DNA of 64,000 nucleotides, from NCBI GenBank assembly GCA_963932465.1, contig CAWVRF010001061.1:62001-126000 (forward strand), written 5' to 3'. The notes beneath the pieces were generated by a model that saw nothing but the letters and a program-made list of their open reading frames with translations, was not told the origin of the DNA and searched no databases. Positions 58,430 to 64,000 of this stretch are shown here, one piece after another (the first letter of the stretch is position 1; every line of letters begins with the position of its first letter). A program made the position numbers and the translations under genes. The DNA comes from Maratus speciosus. Taxonomy: Eukaryota > Arthropoda > Arachnida > Araneae > Salticidae.

Positions 58430-59889
58430 TTATTTAAACATTTCGCACACTAAACATGACATTTCAAGGGAATTCAGCTAAAATAAATTTAATTTGACAT
58501 TTTTTTTAATTTTTCTAAAAAAGTTCAAAAATCAGCATTTGAGCAAAACTTCAAGCCTCTTGCGGCAAATGAAGGAATTGTCCAAAAAGTCTCAAATTTT
58601 TTGTGCGAACTAAGTGTCACCAGTGGCAACTTTTCCGCACTACCCATCATCAAAAATCGAAAAAAAGTTTTTTTCAGCCCACCCTATTGTGTACAGCTGA
58701 TACAGTTTTATTCTGAGATGTTTTTAAAATTAGCCTAAGTACTCGCTAAGAGGTTACTTCACTTACGTGACAGCGAAAACACCCGGTCGCTAATGAAATT
58801 TTATAAAATATCTCATTTGCATGAGCATATGCCACTGCCCCTTGCCTTTTACGAGATATTTTATAGAATGTTATTAGCGAGCGGGTGTTTTTGCTTTCGC
58901 TTAAGTGAAGTAACCTCTTAGCGAGTGCTTAGGCTAATTTTAAAAACATGTCAGAATAAAACTGCTTCAGCTGTGCACAATAAAGTCAAAAGCCCCCCTC
59001 CCCTCCCTCAAGAAAGTTTTGAAAAGGTGCTATCGCACTATTTAACTAAGCAATAATGCGTAAAATTGGTTTTTATCGTGAATTTGAACGTACCTGAGCA
59101 AAAAGTATCTGTAATGCTATGTTTCCGGGACAAAAAAGAAAAGAAAAAGGAGGGGAGGAGGGGTGCATCTTTAGTGAACTGTTATTAAAAAACCAGTTAT
59201 GTCTCAAACATAAAATTAACAATTTAACTTTATATTACAAAGATGTTTATTATCCTACGCTTTCAGAATTTTTTATTCAGTCCCTTTTTAGATATTAATT
59301 AGTGAAAATTGCCAAAACAGACTAAACACCGTTTTTGATGAGCTATAAAAAAAAAGGGAAAAGGTTTCCAAGATTGAAATTTGTAAAAATAAGTAGTCCT
59401 ATAAGAGATCAGTGTAAGAAAAAAATATTTAAAGTCTGAAATTTGTAAAAATAAGTAGTCCTATAAGAGATCTGTGTAAGAAAAAAATATTTAAGATCAG
59501 TCTGATCTCCTTCATAAAAAATAACGCCAGCGAAATGTGATATTTGACTTTTTATTCCTCCGGTTTTTAAGCATGTTTTTGGCCTTGATCCTTAAGTCTA
59601 ATAAAAAATTTTATAAGTGCATAAAATGTCGACAATTTTATACTAAACATTTGGGTTTTTGATTCATCTTGATAGGTAGAAAAATAAACAGTTACAGCAT
59701 TTTCCGTAAAACACATTTTTCAACCAAAAATGGCTGCGTAGCTTGTTAAAAATGGCCATCCCAAAGAAACTGTACGATCAAAAAAATTTTTAATCATGTT
59801 TTTAAACTCAGAAAACTATGAAGAAAACTTGGTTAAAAGATTAGGAAAATAAAAATGTCGAGCGACACCACCTTGGTGATTTGGAATGG
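58430..59889 (-). repeat. Inverted duplication, right arm, outer segment
   Basis: Inverse of 51070-52240. It has a local tandem duplication of about 70 bp that the left arm lacks (GAAATTTGTAAAAATAAGTA occurs at 59377 and 59439). Confidence 0.9.
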
Positions 59890-61617
59890 ATCGACCCGTT
59901 TGAGTTTTATTGTTTGTACGATCTGTGTCTGAGTAAAATACGGATTCTGATGAATCAAGTATTTCTGGTGATTAATTTGATTTTAATTGATAGTCAACAT
60001 TTTATGTATATATATATTATTTCAAATATTATTTTTAAACATTTTTAAAGTAGTAAAAATTTTAAAAATAAGGATCTTACTTGTATTAATTTGTATGGTG
60101 TAAAGCAAACATTAAAGTGCAAAATTCTCGCACGATGGCTTTTCGGCAAATGCAAATTTGTTCTATAACATCTCTTTTTTCGCTTCAAACATACAACAAA
60201 TTGCATATTTTATTTATAAATATTATAATTACTAAATTTCTTCAATAAAAAATAGGTACTTTTTTGATGGATTTTATAAATATTAAGAATATTAATATTA
60301 ATATCCTTAAGGGCTTAAACTTAAAAATGTATATCACACTTGACAAAACGTATCAGCAATATTTCCTGATAGTCTGCCTTTAAACCGAATTCTTTTGTAC
60401 GTCTGTATATGAATGATAAATTAATAACACTCCATAATCTAAAGAACGCATACCGTAATGCCGCTCAGTGAAGCACGTCAGATTTATTATGTTTTCAATA
60501 GTATACAATGTAGGGTTTTACTGTCCTTTTTTGTCTCCCAAAGGCTATAATAGAGTCAATAAAAATGCGTTTAAATTACGGAAGAAGACCTTGGAGTAAA
60601 CAAAAGAGACCGATTTTTTTGCGCAAGCGTATGTTTTGTATATGTTAGGTGGAGGGGGAGAGTGGAGATTTTTTCCGCTTTTAAGATCGCAACGAAATAG
60701 AGATGCGGATATTTTGCGGGTTGGAGTGCGCTAAATTCTTTTTTACTTAATTGCTGGATGCAGAGACTATAAAAAAATTATTTTTTTTCTTTTGAACCGC
60801 TATTATTACTAAACTAGCTGTTTAACCCGTTCTACGCACCAGAGTTCATGTTCAATAACCATTCGATTTAGAAAAATATTTTTCTTCTACTGTGCATTTT
60901 TAAATAATTTGCATAATTTATCATGTTGTTATGGCAGCAGACGATGAAACGACATCTTTCGAATAAAGGGAATTGCTGGGCAACATATAACAATGATATG
61001 TTCCCGCACCATGTTGGTTAAATCAAAGTAAAATTGCGTAATTTGTTATTTCTGTTTATATAAATATTTTTTTTATAAAATATAATTATGAGTGTAAAAT
61101 TATAATGTTTATATATTTAAGTAAAATAGGAGTGTAAGTTCATACAAAAATTATTAAGTTGATTTTAAATATTAAATATATATTTTTAAAAAAAATTGTT
61201 GTATAGTAAAATGAATGTATAATGTTGAATGTAGTTCGGATCTCAGATAACAACAATAGCCAGACGCCATGGTGTCGTTTTATGACAAGCCAGTGGAAAG
61301 TGGTGTATAATTAGAAATCGTAAAATAATAAAAATGTTGGAATAAATTTATGGCCTTAATAAAAGTGTTGGGATAAATTTATGGCTTTTCAGACCACCCA
61401 AACTTTAAGGCATATAATAATATTAAAGTATATGTAAGGGGCCATTTGCAGACTGTTAGCTAATAGGCCTATCGAAGGATAATGCAAAATCTTCTCACAT
61501 CCAATAAGGGTGGACTAGACAAATAGTTCCACCCACTGCATGAGTTGGTGTGCCAGAAGAAAAAGGTTTGAAAAAGGGAGTCTAAAAAAAGATGTCGAGG
61601 ACGCAGGAGCTGTCCTA
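59890..61617. other. No gene recognised
   Basis: AT-rich sequence outside the inverted duplication. No TIR pair, transposase or exon motif seen. Confidence 0.4.
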
Positions 61618-61708
61618 AAAGCCCGTGCAATGAATCCCGAAAGCCCGTGCAATGAATCCTGAAAGCCCGTGCAATGAATCCTGAAAGCCCGTGCAATGAA
61701 TCTAGAAA
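61618..61708. repeat. 22-bp minisatellite, four copies
   Basis: GCCCGTGCAATGAATC starts at 61621, 61643, 61665 and 61687, exactly 22 bp apart. Confidence 0.95.
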
Positions 61709-64000
61709 GCCCTAGTAATGCCCAGGCGAGATGGACATATCGGAGTGAGCCTAAGCAAGCCTAATTGAGGATGTCTTCCTGATGTTAAAATAAAGTGGAT
61801 TGTTCTACTGAGGTCCGTAGCTATGCATCCTGCCATCCCGATATCGCCGCTCTGATAAGAAGCGGATTCCAGATGACATATGAATATGATCCTTAGCAAC
61901 GCGACAACTCTGAATTTGATGAATAAAGGCCACCATCCCGTTTATGATATAAGGTATTACCTTTATCTTTTTCTTTTACCACTTTAAATCATATGAGAAA
62001 TTATAAATATCCTTTTCTGATATTTTATGGTAGAGAGCAATCTGAGATCCAACAAAACCAATAATTAAATATAATTAAGGTAATTTAAAAATGAAAAAAA
62101 ATTATTCTTTTTAGCAAAAAGAAAAATATATAATAATAAGAGTAAATGAAAACATTGTCTTTTTTTTTAAAGATTAAATATACATAAAATAATGAGAAGC
62201 AAACAAAAGTGTTGCTTTCTTTTTTTGAATTAATATTATGTATTTCTGTATATAGTTGTGTTCAATGTAAATAAAATATTTAATCAAGTTTTAAAAAGTT
62301 TCTGTAATTATTTAATTAATAATGTTTAAGGTGTGTCAACTATTTTTACAGCTTAAATTTTAGTTTAATTCATAAGTGGAAGAGTTCGTCTAAATAATTC
62401 ACAACGCAAACTCTTAATTTTATTCGTAATTAATTAAATTTAATAATTACAGTTTTACGCGGATTATAATTTAATTTTATTAATTATTCGCGTTGCTCTT
62501 CTACTAGAATTACGTAATTACGATCACTTATGTTATTTGAATTTATCTAAGGTATATAAAATTATATACCAATTTACTATGAGGTTGCTTGGATGATTTG
62601 GACCAATTAACAATTTTGGATGTAAATTAAATAGGAGATAAACAAGTGTAATTATCTGTCCAGCAGGAATAAATAGAATAAAAATGTTTGCTGATGATTG
62701 TGATAAAATGTTTCTCTTTATATATTTTTAAAAGGTAATAATTAAGCGCAATTAAATAATTTCTCATTATTTGCCTGCGAGGGAAACAGAAGGGGAAACA
62801 GAAACCGTGTTTTTCTATTCTAGTGATATTTTCAGATTGAGGTATCCCTGGCATTGATGGCGGCGACGCGTTGGTACGGCGCCAATGAAGATATATCGGA
62901 CAATGAATTTGCTTTCAGTATGATTTTTGTTTTGTGACAGTAGGAGATTTTTTTAATTTAGATATCTAACCTGAAAATAATATTTTCTCTTGTTTTTGTT
63001 CAACGAGTATCAGTTTGACGTTTTTAGTCTTCTATTGTGTATGAGTATGAAAATAACGTTAGTGATATTTCTGATTTATTTTTCCTAATGAACGCTGCCC
63101 ATGCCAAGGCTCTGCTCTATGCACATTTACGAAATCACTTTCATTTGTCAGTAGATATAATTGCCGTGTATTATTTGTTATTCTGATAGGAAGCAATCTA
63201 TAAAAGCATCGATTTTTTTCTTTTTTGTGCTAACATTATTACCGAATCATAATCCTTACCTTATTTAATTGCAGAACTCTGTGATTAATTAGCATTAAAA
63301 TCAGGAAAAGATTTCTATTCGGAAGTGGTGATAAACTGCAAAGTGGACCAGTTGACAGTTAAGTATATGCAGGTATATTTAAAATTTTTATTTTACTAAA
63401 GAAAAAATAGATGCTTTAAAGTTTGCAAATAATGCATGAAATATAAATATGCGGATTGGAGTGACGGCGGGGGGGGGGGGGGGGACGCTATGGTTTTAGT
63501 ACTGCAGAATATTAGGGATCCGGTACTTTTCTGTTAGAAATTAAGCCCTTCCGCTAGTACATATAAAAAATTAAAATACATGGATATATACAAATCCGCT
63601 TGTTGCAAAATAATACATGACAAAAGTAATTATAAAAAAAAATGGTTTAATTTAATATGTCGAATGCGAAAATTCCGATTAAATGTAGATAACAAATTTG
63701 AACAGAAAAAAATAAAACTATTCTATTCTAATTGGTATTATTAGCAGTAACTTAGCATAGAAATATTTATTACATGCAAATTAATTGAAATAAAGCATTT
63801 TACTAGCATGTGCGCTCAGAAGGGGGTCAAGAAATAATAATTGCTCACCCCTAGATTTTCAAATTTTATAAATTTAATTAGCTAAATTTTCTTTTTCTCT
63901 TATGCTTCTTAAAAAAATTATAAAATTTATGCTTTTCAAGTAACTAAAAAATATATTCACTCATGGAAAAAAGAAGGGAGTTCTGACACCCCACCTACTC
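61709..64000. other. No gene recognised
   Basis: A GC-richer patch at 61709-61950 and another at 62840-62890 carry short open frames without recognisable motifs. A poly-G tract lies at about 63468-63484. The rest is AT-rich with TTAATTAA-type stretches. Confidence 0.4.

Noticed and set aside
61702..61899. A 65-codon minus-strand frame in a GC-richer patch
   Set aside because: No recognisable motif, splice context or homologue in the window; it may be chance.

Overview
This is a eukaryotic, AT-rich window from an arthropod, most likely a spider. That attribution is an inference from very long TE-packed introns, an RTE/BovB-type LINE, tRNA-derived SINEs, many Helitrons and Tc1/mariner fossils; no taxon-specific gene proves it. 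I saw no prokaryotic gene architecture, CRISPR array or rRNA.

The only host gene I can support lies on the minus strand. It is the 5' part of a neprilysin-like (M13) zinc metallopeptidase. Six coding exons (47506-47564, 42650-42783, 32107-32157, 26693-26854, 20815-20898, 14030-14241) join in phase into 234 residues: a short cytosolic tail, a type II membrane anchor, and the start of the M13 ectodomain. The catalytic HExxH half was not found and probably lies beyond coordinate 1. The introns are about 4.7, 10.5, 5.3, 5.8 and 6.6 kb and are filled with mobile elements.

Region by region: 1-7.6 kb holds AT-rich duplications, a Helitron-like copy and a 2.5-kb TIR element containing a 150-bp satellite. 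7.66-10.88 kb is an almost intact RTE retrotransposon broken by one in-frame TGA. 10.9-13.95 kb holds two Helitron units head-to-tail. 17.4-18.97 kb is a tandem repeat interrupted by an internally deleted mariner, itself split by a TTAA-flanked MITE. 19.6-25.7 kb holds a TIR element, a SINE, a dead Tc1 and a GGGTTGACC-type TIR element. 27.3-30.3 kb holds a TIR element carrying an unrecognised ORF, then palindromic MITEs, one split by a fold-back Tc1 derivative. 33.9-38.7 kb holds a dead Tc1 with a nested MITE, another TIR element, and a 271-bp tandem array grown out of a hairpin MITE. 39.6-50.9 kb is mostly Helitron-type and other dispersed repeats around exons 1-2.

From about 51.07 to 59.89 kb the window is one large inverted duplication containing two decayed copies of an unrecognised protein-coding repeat. 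Because the arms are paralogous, several insertions that arrived after the duplication can be read against an empty site on the other arm. The most striking is a 1265-bp TTA-flanked fold-back element with a tRNA-like sequence in each inverted arm. 59.9-64 kb shows little beyond a 22-bp minisatellite.

All family assignments come from reading motifs and repeat ends by eye. No database or alignment was run.
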